A DNA stretch of 64,000 nucleotides from Candidatus Flexicrinis affinis (GCA_016716525.1 JADJWE010000001.1:248001-312000); one strand, 5' to 3'. Counted from the stretch's first letter, positions 41,836 to 52,994 are shown. The notes: generated by a model from the letters alone, not told the origin. Made by a program: numbers and translations.

Positions 41836-44076
41836 GTGGCCGTTGAAACGCTGAAAATCGCGCTGGCGGGTAATCCGAACGTCGGCAAGAGCACCCTATT
41901 CAACGCGCTGACCGGTTCGCGGCAGCACGTGGGCAATTGGCCCGGCAAGACGGTCGAGAAGAAGGAAGGCCGCCTGCGGCTGAGTGGTCAGGACGTGATC
42001 GTCGTCGATCTGCCCGGGACCTACAGCCTGACCGCGTATTCGATCGAAGAGATTGTCTCGCGCGACTTCATCATCGGCGAACAGCCCGGCGCTGTGGTGG
42101 CGGTTGTCGATGCGGCGAACTTGGAACGAAACCTGTATTTGGTGACGCAGCTATTCGAGCTGGACGTGCCGGTGATTATCGCGCTCAACATGAGCGACAT
42201 CGCACGCGGGCGCGGCCTGACGATCGACAATGCCAAGCTGTCTGCCCGCTTAGGCGGCGCACCCGTGATCGATACGGTGGGCAACAGCGGCATCGGGGTC
42301 GATGCGTTGAAGCACGCCATCCAGCAGGTCACGACGCCGACCGCGGCGCGCCCCGTTCTCATCACGTACGACCCAACCGTGGAACGCGAGATCGCGCCGC
42401 TGGCCGATGCGATTGGCGCATTTCCTGAGCTGACGAAACAGTACCGCGCGCGCTGGCTGGCGATCAAGCTGCTCGAGGCCGACAGCGATATCACTGAGCG
42501 GCTCAGTGCCTATCCGGCACTGCTGCAACATGCCGAAGCTGCTGCGGAGCGCATCGAATCGTCCACCGGCGAAGACGCCGAGACCCTGATCACCGATGGG
42601 CGCTACGCCTTCATCAGCACGGTCATTAGCGGTGCGCTGTCACGCCCACGCGAAGCGGTCGAAACGACCTCGGACAAAATCGACCGGGTGCTGACGCACC
42701 GGTACTATGGCGTTCCCATCTTCCTGCTGCTGATGTGGATCGTCTTCCAACTGACGGCCAATGTCAGCGCGCCGTTTCTGGACTGGGTCGACGGCATCAT
42801 TGCAGGCCCGATCACCCACTGGACGGCCGGCGTGTTGGGTGCGGTAGGACTGGGCGGCACGTGGTTCGCGGCACTGCTGGTCGATGGCGTCATCGCCGGG
42901 GTCGGTGGGGTGCTGGTATTCGTCCCGGTGCTGATGGCGCTGTATCTGGTGATCGGCGTGCTGGAAGACTCCGGGTATATGGCGCGCGCGGCGTTCGTGA
43001 TGGATCGTCTCATGCGCGCAATCGGCTTACACGGCAAGAGCTTCCTGCCGATGCTGGTCGGCTTCGGATGCACCGTTCCTGCCGTATACTCGACGCGTAC
43101 GCTGGAAAACGAAGACGACCGCAGGCTGACCGGCTTTCTGGTTACGTTCATGAGCTGCGGCGCGCGCCTTCCGGTCTATGTCGTGATCGGTGCAGCATTC
43201 TTCGGCGCGCGGTCCGGCAACCTGATCTTTGCGATGTACATGCTCGGCATCGCGGTCGCCCTACTCACCGGGTGGGCGCTCAAGCGGACGGTCTATCGCA
43301 ATAAGCCGCCGCAGCCCTTTGTCATGGAGCTGCCGCCGTACCGTGCGCCGCACCTGCGGGACGTGTGGCGGCAGACGTGGGAGCGCACCAGCAGCTTTGT
43401 CCGCAAAGCCGGAACGGTCATCCTCGCGTCCTCGATCATCATCTGGATGCTGATGGCGATCCCCGCCAATTCCAGCGGGCGCTTCAACGATGTCGCGCCG
43501 GAGGACAGCGTGTTCGGCACGCTGGCCGGGGCGGTGTCGCCGGTCTTTGCCCCGGCCGGTTTCGGCCAGTGGCAGGCCGCCGGTTCGTTGATCACAGGAT
43601 TGGTCGCCAAAGAGGTTGTCGTCGGGACGATGAGCCAAATCTATGTCGGCGAGGCCTCGGCGTCGAGCGACGGCGACCCAGTTCCGACGTTTGGCGAAGA
43701 CTTGGCGCACATCGGCACCTCGTTTGTTGAGGCATTGGTCCTGACGGTTCAAGAAGTGGTCAACATCATCCCGCGCACGGTCAACATTATCCCCGGTATC
43801 AACATGGCCGAGGCCGACTTCCTCGGCGCAAGCGGCGAAGAAGACGACACGACGGCGCTTGAGTCGGCGCTGACGCAGGTCTTCACACCGCTGGCGGCGG
43901 TGGCCTTTACCGTATTCGTGCTGCTCTATACCCCGTGCATGACGACTGTCGCGGCGATGCGTCAAGAGTTCGGGACGCGCTTCACGCTCTATCAGATCGC
44001 CTACACGTTTGCGGTAGCGTGGTTGGCGGCGGTGATCGTGTATCAAGCCGGCACGCTGTTGGGGATCGGGGGCTAG
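41836..44076 (+). CDS. feoB: Ferrous iron transporter FeoB
   Basis: A 746-residue GTP-driven Fe(II) importer in the cytoplasmic membrane. The G domain has G1 GNPNVGKS (12-19), G3 DLPG (58-61) and G4 NMSD near 120. The membrane part contains the gate repeats with conserved Cys segments (GFGCTVPAVYSTRTL and YTPCMTT) and about eight to ten helices. GTG 41836 is chosen because GGAGAGG lies six bases upstream; an in-frame ATG at 41764 lies inside the feoA copy. An acidic insertion, VGEASASSDGDP to EEDDT, is seen before the last helices. Confidence 0.95.
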   Translation: MAVETLKIALAGNPNVGKSTLFNALTGSRQHVGNWPGKTVEKKEGRLRLSGQDVIVVDLPGTYSLTAYSIEEIVSRDFIIGEQPGAVVAVVDAANLERNLYLVTQLFELDVPVIIALNMSDIARGRGLTIDNAKLSARLGGAPVIDTVGNSGIGVDALKHAIQQVTTPTAARPVLITYDPTVEREIAPLADAIGAFPELTKQYRARWLAIKLLEADSDITERLSAYPALLQHAEAAAERIESSTGEDAETLITDGRYAFISTVISGALSRPREAVETTSDKIDRVLTHRYYGVPIFLLLMWIVFQLTANVSAPFLDWVDGIIAGPITHWTAGVLGAVGLGGTWFAALLVDGVIAGVGGVLVFVPVLMALYLVIGVLEDSGYMARAAFVMDRLMRAIGLHGKSFLPMLVGFGCTVPAVYSTRTLENEDDRRLTGFLVTFMSCGARLPVYVVIGAAFFGARSGNLIFAMYMLGIAVALLTGWALKRTVYRNKPPQPFVMELPPYRAPHLRDVWRQTWERTSSFVRKAGTVILASSIIIWMLMAIPANSSGRFNDVAPEDSVFGTLAGAVSPVFAPAGFGQWQAAGSLITGLVAKEVVVGTMSQIYVGEASASSDGDPVPTFGEDLAHIGTSFVEALVLTVQEVVNIIPRTVNIIPGINMAEADFLGASGEEDDTTALESALTQVFTPLAAVAFTVFVLLYTPCMTTVAAMRQEFGTRFTLYQIAYTFAVAWLAAVIVYQAGTLLGIGG

Positions 44077-44080
44077 GGCG

Positions 44081-44383
44081 ATGGTCAGCCAGCTTCGCGA
44101 AGTCCTCAACCGCTTCGAGGATCAGTCCGTCCCGGTGTCTATCAGTCACCTTGCGCACGAGATGGGGCTCGAGGTCGGAATCGTCCGTGACATGATCGGC
44201 TACTGGGTGCGCAAAGGCAGGCTGCGCGAGGTCGGTGTGCAGACGGCGACGTGCCATACCTGCGGCGTTCATGGCGCGTGCCCTTTCGTCGTCACGCTTC
44301 CGGTGTACTACGAGGTCGTGCGCGCGGGCGACGACACATCGGTTGACGCGCCGTGCGCATGCGGGGTTGGTGGCTGCGGCTGA
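44081..44383 (+). CDS. FeoC-like winged-helix protein with cysteine-rich tail
   Basis: A 100-residue protein. Residues 1-50 resemble the FeoC-like winged helix (LREVLNRFED, ISHLAHEMGLEVGIVRDMIGYWVRKGRLREV). The second half has seven cysteines, grouped as CHTCGVHGAC (58-67) and CACGVGGC at the end, enough for a Zn or Fe-S site. It is four bases behind feoB and ends the operon. A role as regulator or stabiliser of FeoB is likely. Confidence 0.85.
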   Translation: MVSQLREVLNRFEDQSVPVSISHLAHEMGLEVGIVRDMIGYWVRKGRLREVGVQTATCHTCGVHGACPFVVTLPVYYEVVRAGDDTSVDAPCACGVGGCG

Positions 44384-44410
44384 GCACGCCGCGGACCATG
44401 ACGATCGTTG

Positions 44411-44441
44411 GACGGGGGCCGGGAGTGGCGCCCGTCTTTTT
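44411..44441 (+). terminator. Rho-independent terminator of the feo operon
   Basis: GACGGGGGCC (44411-44420), loop GGGAGT, GGCGCCCGTC (44427-44436), then TTTTT (44437-44441). Ten base pairs with one mismatch, 28 bases after the FeoC-like stop. Confidence 0.88.
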
Positions 44442-44511
44442 GCATGCGGGCGGTTGCGCGCGTTTGCTACACTCGGTTGCGTCTGCCGCCGACCACGAAA
44501 GATGCCCCGCG

Positions 44512-46379
<1,868 letters not shown>

Positions 46380-46383
<4 letters not shown>

Positions 46384-46410
46384 TGCGCGTTCCCGGTAAT
46401 GCGCTACAAT
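46380..46410 (+). promoter_or_regulatory. Possible promoter of the RbsBAC-type importer operon
   Basis: TACAAT (46405-46410) is a 5 of 6 match to the -10 consensus, 36 bases before the binding-protein ATG. TTGATG (46380-46385) could be a -35 but the spacer is 19 bases. No operator palindrome is visible. Confidence 0.35.
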
Positions 46411-46446
46411 CTCCGCCTGACCCCGAGTTGTTTGAAGGAGACCCTC

Positions 46447-47376
46447 ATGCTAAGGCGTTCACTCGTTATTGTTGTGCTGCTGTTCGCGATACTTGTCGGC
46501 GGTGCGGCGGCGCAAGATGCGCCCACCATCGCCGTCGTGACGCCGTATCTCGCCCAGCCGGGTACGCAGTTCATGGTCGAAGCCTTCCAGGCCGCTGCTG
46601 CTGAGAAGGGCTGGAACGTCACCGTGATCGACACCGCCGGCGATGTGCCTGCCGTCAACGCGCGCATTCAGGATGTCGTGACGCAGGGCGTCGACGCGAT
46701 CGTGATTAACGTCGATCCGTCGCAGGTGCCGGCGCTAGCCGAAGCGGTCGAAGCGGGTATCCCCGTGTTCGGCATGGACGCCGGAAGCGCGCCGGAAGTG
46801 CTCGTAAACGTGACCAGCAACGGGTATGAGATGGCCGCCGTGACCGCGACCTACGTGGTCGACCGGCTGAACGGCGCGGGCCGTGTCGTGATGTTCGGCT
46901 TCAACCCGTATCCGCCGGTGCAGAAGCGCGGCGTGATCGCGGAAGCGATCTTTGGTAACACGCCGGATATCGAGGTGATCGAGTTCATCGAGCCAGACGT
47001 GACCGACGGCGGCATCGCCGACTCGCGCGCCCGGATGGAAGCGATCCTCGCGGCCAACCCGGAACCCGGCAGCATCTCGGCCGTGTGGGCAGCATGGGAT
47101 CAGCCGGCGTTGGGTGCGCTGCAGGCTATCGAGGCGGCAGGCCGTGAAGGTGAAGGCATCGTCATCACCGGCATCGACGCCAACCCGCAGGCCCTTGAGG
47201 CGATCTGCGCGGGCGGTAACTTCGAGGCCAGCATCGCGCAGGACTTCACCGGCATCGGCGGCCTCGTCGCCACGCAAATCGAGCGTTATCTGGCTGGCGA
47301 GACTCTCACGCAGGCGGTCGTCTACGCCCCGACGACGCTCGTCACCGCTGCCAACGTGACCTGTTTGGCGCAGTAG
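46447..47376 (+). CDS. Sugar-binding protein, RbsB type (CUT2 importer)
   Basis: A 309-residue periplasmic-binding protein of the ribose/xylose/galactose type. ATG 46447 has GAAGGAG eight bases upstream. The Sec signal covers 1-22 (cleavage AAA/QD), without lipobox. The mature part shows DVVTQGVDAIVINVDPSQVPALAEAVEAGIPVFGMD, the usual first-lobe signature. It is followed by a stem-loop, then ATPase, permease and an FGGY kinase, so the ligand is probably a monosaccharide that the kinase or an isomerase feeds on. Confidence 0.92.
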   Translation: MLRRSLVIVVLLFAILVGGAAAQDAPTIAVVTPYLAQPGTQFMVEAFQAAAAEKGWNVTVIDTAGDVPAVNARIQDVVTQGVDAIVINVDPSQVPALAEAVEAGIPVFGMDAGSAPEVLVNVTSNGYEMAAVTATYVVDRLNGAGRVVMFGFNPYPPVQKRGVIAEAIFGNTPDIEVIEFIEPDVTDGGIADSRARMEAILAANPEPGSISAVWAAWDQPALGALQAIEAAGREGEGIVITGIDANPQALEAICAGGNFEASIAQDFTGIGGLVATQIERYLAGETLTQAVVYAPTTLVTAANVTCLAQ

Positions 47377-47393
47377 AATCTTCGTCTTCCAAT

Positions 47394-47425
47394 TGTCCGG
47401 GCAGACGACACCTTCTGCCCGGACA
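47394..47425 (+). promoter_or_regulatory. Intercistronic stem-loop between binding-protein and ATPase genes
   Basis: TGTCCGGGCAGA (47394-47405) and TCTGCCCGGACA (47414-47425) pair perfectly over 12 bp with an 8-base loop. The right arm contains most of the putative ribosome site GGACAGG (47421-47427) of the ATPase gene, so the stem could also limit its translation. Confidence 0.82.
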
Positions 47426-47436
47426 GGTTGTTCATC

Positions 47437-48975
47437 GTGAAATCGGAAAATCTGCTTACTGTTCAGCGCGCCACCAAGACCTACGGTGGCGTGCCTGCCT
47501 TGCTCAACGTCGATCTTGACCTGCGCGTCGGTGAAGTCCACGCGCTAATGGGCGAGAATGGCGCCGGGAAATCGACGCTCATCAAGATACTGGCGGGTGT
47601 CATTGCGCCGGACGCCGCCGAGATTCACGTCCGCGGCGCGCGTGCCCACATCGGCAGTCCCCAGGCGGCGTTCGACTACGGTCTACGCTTCATCCATCAG
47701 GAACTGCACGCCGTCCCGCAGCTCAGCGCCGCCGAGAACATCTTCCTCGGTCACGATTACCCGACCGCACTCGGCATCAAAGTGCGCTGGCGACGACTTT
47801 ACGACATGGCGCGCGTGACGCTGGAGCGCTTGGGCATCACGCACATCGACCCGCGCGCGACGATGGCGCACCTTAGCCCCGGCGACCAGATGCTGGTCAA
47901 TATCGCGCACGCGTTCGTCGGCGACGATGTCACGCGGGCCGGTGAGCGCGCGCTGATCTACGTCATGGACGAGCCGACCGCAGCCCTAACTGGCAGCGAG
48001 AGCGCGCAGCTATTCGATGTCATCGGGCGGCTTCGCGCGCGCGGCAGTGCGGTGCTTTACGTCTCGCATCGCATGGACGAGATCTTTCAGATTGCCAACC
48101 GTGTGACGGTGCTGCGGGACGGGCGCCTGGCTGGAACGCGCGACCGAGGTTCGGTGACCCCCGCGGAGATCATCGTGATGATGACCGGTCGTGAACTGAC
48201 ACAGGTCTTTCCTCCGCGCACCGCGCCGGTCGGTGCAGAGGCCATGCTTGATGTGCGCAGTGTGACCACCGCCTCGGTGCACGACATCTCGTTCCACGTG
48301 AAGGCCGGCGAGATCGTTGGCGTGACCGGGTTGGCCGGCTCGGGCATGGCCGACCTGCTGCGTGCATTGATCGGCGCCGACCGCCGCGTTGGCGGAGACG
48401 TGCTGCTCGATGGCGCGCCGTTGAAACGCTATTCACCCGCGCATGCTTGGGACCGGCAGGTCGCCTATGTGCCGGAGGAGCGCCGGTCGCAGGGATTGAT
48501 CCTCTCGCACAGCGTGTCCAGCAACGTCACCTTGCCGCAGCTCCGGCATTTCAGCCGCGCCGGCGCACTGCTGGCGCACAGCCGCGAACGCGCGACGGCA
48601 CGCCAGTTGGGCGACTCCGTACGTCTCAAGGCGCGTGGGCCGCGCCAGACCGTCCGTGAACTGAGCGGCGGCAACCAGCAGAAAGTCGTATTTGCGCGCG
48701 CGCTCGCCCGCCCGCCCCGTCTGCTCCTGCTGGGCGAGCCGACGCGCGGTGTCGATATCGGCGCAAAGCTCGACATCTACCACCTGATACGGCAGATCAG
48801 CGCACAGGGGACGGCTATTGTGTTGGCGTCGACCGATCTGCCGGAGCTGATCGGCATGACCGATCGCATCCTTATCCTGCGACATGGACAGCTTTCCGAC
48901 ATCGTGCCGTCTGCCGGTGAAACACCGGCGAGCCTGTTGTCCCGCTGCTATGGAGATGTTGCGCATGTCGGCTGA
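47437..48975 (+). CDS. Sugar ABC transporter ATP-binding protein, RbsA type (two ABC domains)
   Basis: A 512-residue double ATPase. NBD1 has Walker A GENGAGKST near 40 and Walker B IYVMDEP. NBD2 has the usual altered P-loop GLAGSGMADLL, signature LSGGNQQKV and the RbsA-type GEPTRGVDIGAKLDIY. Two positions are odd: the NBD1 signature is LSPGDQM rather than LSxGQQQ, and the NBD2 Walker B reads LLLLGEP with Gly in place of Asp. GTG 47437 is preferred because a ribosome site GGACAGG lies nine bases upstream; TTG 47428 would touch it. Confidence 0.92.
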   Translation: MKSENLLTVQRATKTYGGVPALLNVDLDLRVGEVHALMGENGAGKSTLIKILAGVIAPDAAEIHVRGARAHIGSPQAAFDYGLRFIHQELHAVPQLSAAENIFLGHDYPTALGIKVRWRRLYDMARVTLERLGITHIDPRATMAHLSPGDQMLVNIAHAFVGDDVTRAGERALIYVMDEPTAALTGSESAQLFDVIGRLRARGSAVLYVSHRMDEIFQIANRVTVLRDGRLAGTRDRGSVTPAEIIVMMTGRELTQVFPPRTAPVGAEAMLDVRSVTTASVHDISFHVKAGEIVGVTGLAGSGMADLLRALIGADRRVGGDVLLDGAPLKRYSPAHAWDRQVAYVPEERRSQGLILSHSVSSNVTLPQLRHFSRAGALLAHSRERATARQLGDSVRLKARGPRQTVRELSGGNQQKVVFARALARPPRLLLLGEPTRGVDIGAKLDIYHLIRQISAQGTAIVLASTDLPELIGMTDRILILRHGQLSDIVPSAGETPASLLSRCYGDVAHVG

Positions 48976-49969
48976 TCGTCTCGAAAAGCCCCGTGCGTCG
49001 ATCAACTGGGGTCGCTTCCTACGCTCGTTCGGTACACTGATCGGATTCCTGCTGATCGTCGCCTTTTTCTGGTCGCAGCGGCCGGCGACGTTCATGAGCG
49101 TGCGCAATCTGCTCAACATCACACAGCAGGTCAGCATCCTCGGTGTCGTCGCCTTTACGATGACGGTCGTCATGGTTGTCGGGGACTTCGACCTCAGCGT
49201 CGGCACGATGGCGAGCTTGTCAGGGATCATTGTCGGGCTGATGCTGCAGAACGATCATCCGCTGGGCACGGCGATTCTGGTCGCCTTGCTGGCCGGCGCA
49301 GCAGGCGGGATTCTCAACGGCGTGCTGATCGCCTACGTCGGGATTTTGCCGTTCGTGGCGACTCTGGCAACCTTGACGGTCTTCAGCGGCGCAGCGTCCT
49401 CGCTCAGCGGCGGGCGCACGATCTTCGGGCAGGTGTTCCCCGACGGGCTGGTCGACTTCGCCAACGGCGGTATCCCGCTGTTGACGCTGAACGAGCAGGT
49501 CGTGCGTTTGCCGCACCTGACCATCATCGCGCTGATCGTGCTGGCGATTGTCTGGTTCGTGCTGGAGCAGACCGTGTTCGGGCGCAGGCTGTACGCGATC
49601 GGCGGTAACATGGAGGCGTCGCGGTTGGCCGGCGTGCGCGTGCGCTTTCTGCGCCTGCTCACGTTCGTGGTCACGGGGCTGGGAGCGTCATTGGCAGGGG
49701 TCGTGCTGACTGGTCAATTGGCGACCGCCAATCCGACGTTGGGCGACGGGTTGATGCTCAACGCGATCGCCGCCGTGTTCCTCGGCATGACGATGAGTCA
49801 GGAAGGCGAACCACGCGTGTTGGGTACGCTCGTGGGCGTGCTGTTGATCGGCGTGCTGGCGAACGGCTTTACACAGATCGGCGTCGACACCTACGTGCAG
49901 CGCATCCTCACCGGTGTCATCATCATCGCGTCGGTTGCGTTGAGCAGTATCTCGCGGCGGCGAGGATAG
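48965..49969 (+). CDS. Sugar ABC transporter permease, RbsC type
   Basis: A 334-residue CUT2 permease with eight to ten hydrophobic segments. The family signature VGDFDLSVGTMASLSG is at about 62-78, and AIGGNMEASRLAGVRV lies near the middle. ATG 48965 is chosen: GGAG stands nine bases upstream, giving an 11-base overlap with the ATPase gene; earlier ATGs at 48950 and 48956 are possible. It ends 19 bases before the kinase gene. Confidence 0.93.
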   Translation: MSADRLEKPRASINWGRFLRSFGTLIGFLLIVAFFWSQRPATFMSVRNLLNITQQVSILGVVAFTMTVVMVVGDFDLSVGTMASLSGIIVGLMLQNDHPLGTAILVALLAGAAGGILNGVLIAYVGILPFVATLATLTVFSGAASSLSGGRTIFGQVFPDGLVDFANGGIPLLTLNEQVVRLPHLTIIALIVLAIVWFVLEQTVFGRRLYAIGGNMEASRLAGVRVRFLRLLTFVVTGLGASLAGVVLTGQLATANPTLGDGLMLNAIAAVFLGMTMSQEGEPRVLGTLVGVLLIGVLANGFTQIGVDTYVQRILTGVIIIASVALSSISRRRG

Positions 49970-49988
49970 ATCGCTAGGGAGTCCCCCG

Positions 49989-51452
49989 ATGAACGACACA
50001 TTGTGGCTCGTACTGGATGTCGGCAGCAGTGGCGTCAAAGCCGTGCTAATGCGTGATGACGGCGCCATCGTGACGATGGCCGACGCGCCCTATTCGACGT
50101 TCAGCGCCGAGGGCGGCGTGGTCGAACAGGACGCCAACGACTGGTGGAAGGCCGCAGTCGCGGCGTGCCACGCGTTGGGGCATGACCGTGCCGAAGTCGG
50201 CGCCATCAGCGTGACCGGCCAGATGCAAGACCTCGTGATGCTCGACGCGGCGGGTACCCCTGTGCACCCGGTCATTCTGTACAGTGATACGCGCGCCAAG
50301 CAGGAAGCAGCAGAGGTTCATGCGCGGTTCGACCCGCACCGCCTCCGCGCCTTGACTGCCAACGCACAGGGTGCCGACGCGTTGTATGCCAAGCTGCTGT
50401 GGGTGCAGGTCAACGAGCCGGACGTGATGGCGCGCACGCAGGTGGTGCTGTTCGGCGGCGCGGACTACGTGTGCTACCGCCTGACCGGTGCGGCGGCCTG
50501 CGATACGACGACGGCCTCCACGACCGGCGTCTTCGATATCCGCGCGCGCCGCTGGTTCGATCAACCGCTGCTTGAGGCAATGGGGATCGAGGCGTGGGCG
50601 TCGCGGTTTCCAGCAGTTGTCCCGGGCGGGGCCGAGGCGGGCGAGGTGAGCGCGCACGCCGCTGCCGCTCTGGGGGTTCCTGCCGGCATCCCCGTATACC
50701 ACGCGCCGGGCGATGCCGGCGCGACGACGCTCGGCGCGGGCAGCGGCGAGATCGGCCGGGCATACGCGTATGTCGGCACCAGCGGGTGGGTCGGCTTCAG
50801 CGCCGATGCGTCCGGCTCGCCCGACCACGGCGTGTTCACGCTGGCGCATCCGCAAGCCGGTCGCTACATGCAGGCGGCCCCGCTGCTCACGGCCGGCGGC
50901 AATTTGGATTGGGTGATGAACCTGTTCGACGCGAACGACTACACCGCGTCGATCGATGCGGCGCTGGCCGGCCCGATCACCGGCGTGACGTACCTGCCGT
51001 ACCTGAACGGCGAGCGCGCGCCGTTCATCGACCCGCTGGCACGCGCGGCGTTCATCGGCATTAGCCCGAGCATCGATCGCGTCGATCTGATGCGCGCGGT
51101 GCTTGAAGGCGTTGTGTTTGGCTACCGGCACGTGCTCGACGTCCTGATGCCCGAACCGCCCGACCGGTTGGTCCTCACCGGCGGAGCGACCCGCTCTGAC
51201 GCGTGGTGCCAGCTCTTCACGGATATCCTCGGCCTGCCGATCGTGCTGATTGAAGGCGCCGAGCACGCCTCCTTGCGCGGGGCGGTGCTGTCGGCGCAGG
51301 TCGCCCGCGGAACGCGCGAGAACTACACGCTGAGTCTGCCCGAGCGCCGCACCTTCGACCCGAACCGCCAGCACGCCGCCCAGTACGACCGCAAGTATGC
51401 GGTGTACCGCGCGGCGTATCCGGCGCTCAAACCGCTGTTCGAGATGGGCTAG
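49989..51452 (+). CDS. FGGY-family carbohydrate kinase (xylulokinase-like)
   Basis: A 487-residue two-domain sugar kinase. The N-terminal phosphate loop LDVGSSGVKAVL is at 9-20, the catalytic Asp lies in APGDAGATTLG near 240, and the ATP-site GGATRSDAWCQL is at about 400. It most resembles XylB, but the substrate motif after VTGQM reads QDLVMLD instead of the HGxVLLD of xylulokinases, so the substrate may differ (another ketopentose or ketohexose). No xylose isomerase is in the window. It closes the importer operon and ends six bases from the convergent M32 gene. Confidence 0.88.
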   Translation: MNDTLWLVLDVGSSGVKAVLMRDDGAIVTMADAPYSTFSAEGGVVEQDANDWWKAAVAACHALGHDRAEVGAISVTGQMQDLVMLDAAGTPVHPVILYSDTRAKQEAAEVHARFDPHRLRALTANAQGADALYAKLLWVQVNEPDVMARTQVVLFGGADYVCYRLTGAAACDTTTASTTGVFDIRARRWFDQPLLEAMGIEAWASRFPAVVPGGAEAGEVSAHAAAALGVPAGIPVYHAPGDAGATTLGAGSGEIGRAYAYVGTSGWVGFSADASGSPDHGVFTLAHPQAGRYMQAAPLLTAGGNLDWVMNLFDANDYTASIDAALAGPITGVTYLPYLNGERAPFIDPLARAAFIGISPSIDRVDLMRAVLEGVVFGYRHVLDVLMPEPPDRLVLTGGATRSDAWCQLFTDILGLPIVLIEGAEHASLRGAVLSAQVARGTRENYTLSLPERRTFDPNRQHAAQYDRKYAVYRAAYPALKPLFEMG

Positions 51453-51458
51453 CGTGCG

Positions 51459-52994
51459 TTAGCCGGCCAGCTCGTACAGGTCGGTAAACTTCTCGGTCAG
51501 GTACTTCAGGTATGGTTCAACCGTGAGGTCGCGGCCGGTCGTGCGCTGCAGCAGTTCGGTCGCGCTGAAGGCCCGGCCGTGCCGGTAGATGTTCTCGGTC
51601 AGCCAACCCAACAGCGGCGCGTAGTCGCCTTGCGCCAAGGCGTCGTCCAGACCGGGCAAATCACGGTGCGCCGCCTCAAGAAACTGCGCGGACATCACGT
51701 TGCCGACTGTATAGCCGGGGAACGACCCGAATCCGCCGCCCGACCAGTGGATGTCTTGCAGGACCCCGCGCGTGTCGTCCGGCGGGACCACGCCGAGGTA
51801 CTCCTGCATCTTGGCGTTCCACAGCTCGGGCAGGTCGGCCACCTTGATGCTGCCATCCATCAGGCCGAGCTCGATCTCGACGCGCAGCATGATGTGGAGG
51901 TTGTAGGTCACTTCGTCCGCCTCGACGCGGATCAGGCTGGGCTGCACACGGTTGACGGCGCGGTACAGCAGGTCAGGGTCCGCGCCGCGCGTCTGCTCCG
52001 GGAAGACCTCGCGCATGCGGTCGAAGTGAGCCAACCAGAACGTCCGGCTGCGGCCGATCTGGTTCTCCCACAGTCGCGACTGCGACTCGTGCGCGCCGTA
52101 GCTGGTGCCGCCGACCGGGTACTTGCCGAGGAAGTCGATGGTAAGCGCGGTGCGCGTCAGGGCGAGATCGACACCCTGCTCGTAGAGGGCGTGGCCGGTT
52201 TCATGCAGCGTGCCGTAGAAGGCCATCGGGAAATACGTCTTGCTGTAACGCGTGGTGATTCGCACATCCTGCCGCGTGAACGAAATCTCGAACGGGTGCG
52301 GAGCGATGTCAAGCCGGCCGCGGTTGAGGTCATAGCCGAACCGCTGCGCCATCTCGAGGCCGAAGGCCTTCTGTTTGTCGATCGGGTACTCGTGCGTCCA
52401 CAGCAGGTGCTCGGTCGTCCGGCCGCGCTCGACGATGGCACGCAGCAGGGGCAGTACGCCTTCTTTCAGGGCGTCGAACAACACGCGCAGCTTGCTGGCC
52501 GTCACGCTCGGCTCGTACTCGAACACCAGCGCGTCGAACGGATGCTCGTCATAGCCGATGGCGTCGGCCTGCTGACGGGCGAGGTCGACCTGCTGCTGCA
52601 AATACGGCGCAAACAACGCGAAGTTGTTGGTCTGCTTAGCCTCGTGCCACACTCCTTCGGACACCGGTTCGAGCGCGGCTTTCTTCTCGACCAGCGCCAG
52701 TGGAAGGCGCTGGATGATGTCGTAGTACTGCCGGGTTTGCTGCACGGCTCGCACCCGGTAGGAATCCGCGTCTTCACCGGCGACCTCGTCTTCGGCGGCG
52801 TCAAGCAGGCGCAGGGTCTTGTCGCTGATGAAGTGTTCCTGCGCGACCTTCGACAACGTCGCCAGTTGATTGCCGCGCGTGGCCGCACCTCCTCCCGGCA
52901 TTTGCGTACGCGCATCCCACTTGAGGATCGAGATCGCGTTGAGGATGTCGTTCAACTCCGCGATGTGTTGTTCGAATTCGAGATAGCCGGTCAT
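51459..52994 (-). CDS. M32-family metallocarboxypeptidase
   Basis: A 511-residue carboxypeptidase of the Taq type, normal length for the family. The zinc motif HETGH is at 264-268 with third ligand Glu303 (GAHESQSRLWEN). The family-specific HPFEIS is at 233-238 and ARTQMPGG at 28-35. ATG 52994 has AGGAG six bases upstream; an upstream in-frame start is weaker. Cytoplasmic, broad C-terminal peptide trimming. It is the last gene of the peptidase/amidohydrolase run; the start lies 27 bases after the MFS stop. Confidence 0.94.
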   Translation of the reverse strand: MTGYLEFEQHIAELNDILNAISILKWDARTQMPGGGAATRGNQLATLSKVAQEHFISDKTLRLLDAAEDEVAGEDADSYRVRAVQQTRQYYDIIQRLPLALVEKKAALEPVSEGVWHEAKQTNNFALFAPYLQQQVDLARQQADAIGYDEHPFDALVFEYEPSVTASKLRVLFDALKEGVLPLLRAIVERGRTTEHLLWTHEYPIDKQKAFGLEMAQRFGYDLNRGRLDIAPHPFEISFTRQDVRITTRYSKTYFPMAFYGTLHETGHALYEQGVDLALTRTALTIDFLGKYPVGGTSYGAHESQSRLWENQIGRSRTFWLAHFDRMREVFPEQTRGADPDLLYRAVNRVQPSLIRVEADEVTYNLHIMLRVEIELGLMDGSIKVADLPELWNAKMQEYLGVVPPDDTRGVLQDIHWSGGGFGSFPGYTVGNVMSAQFLEAAHRDLPGLDDALAQGDYAPLLGWLTENIYRHGRAFSATELLQRTTGRDLTVEPYLKYLTEKFTDLYELAG

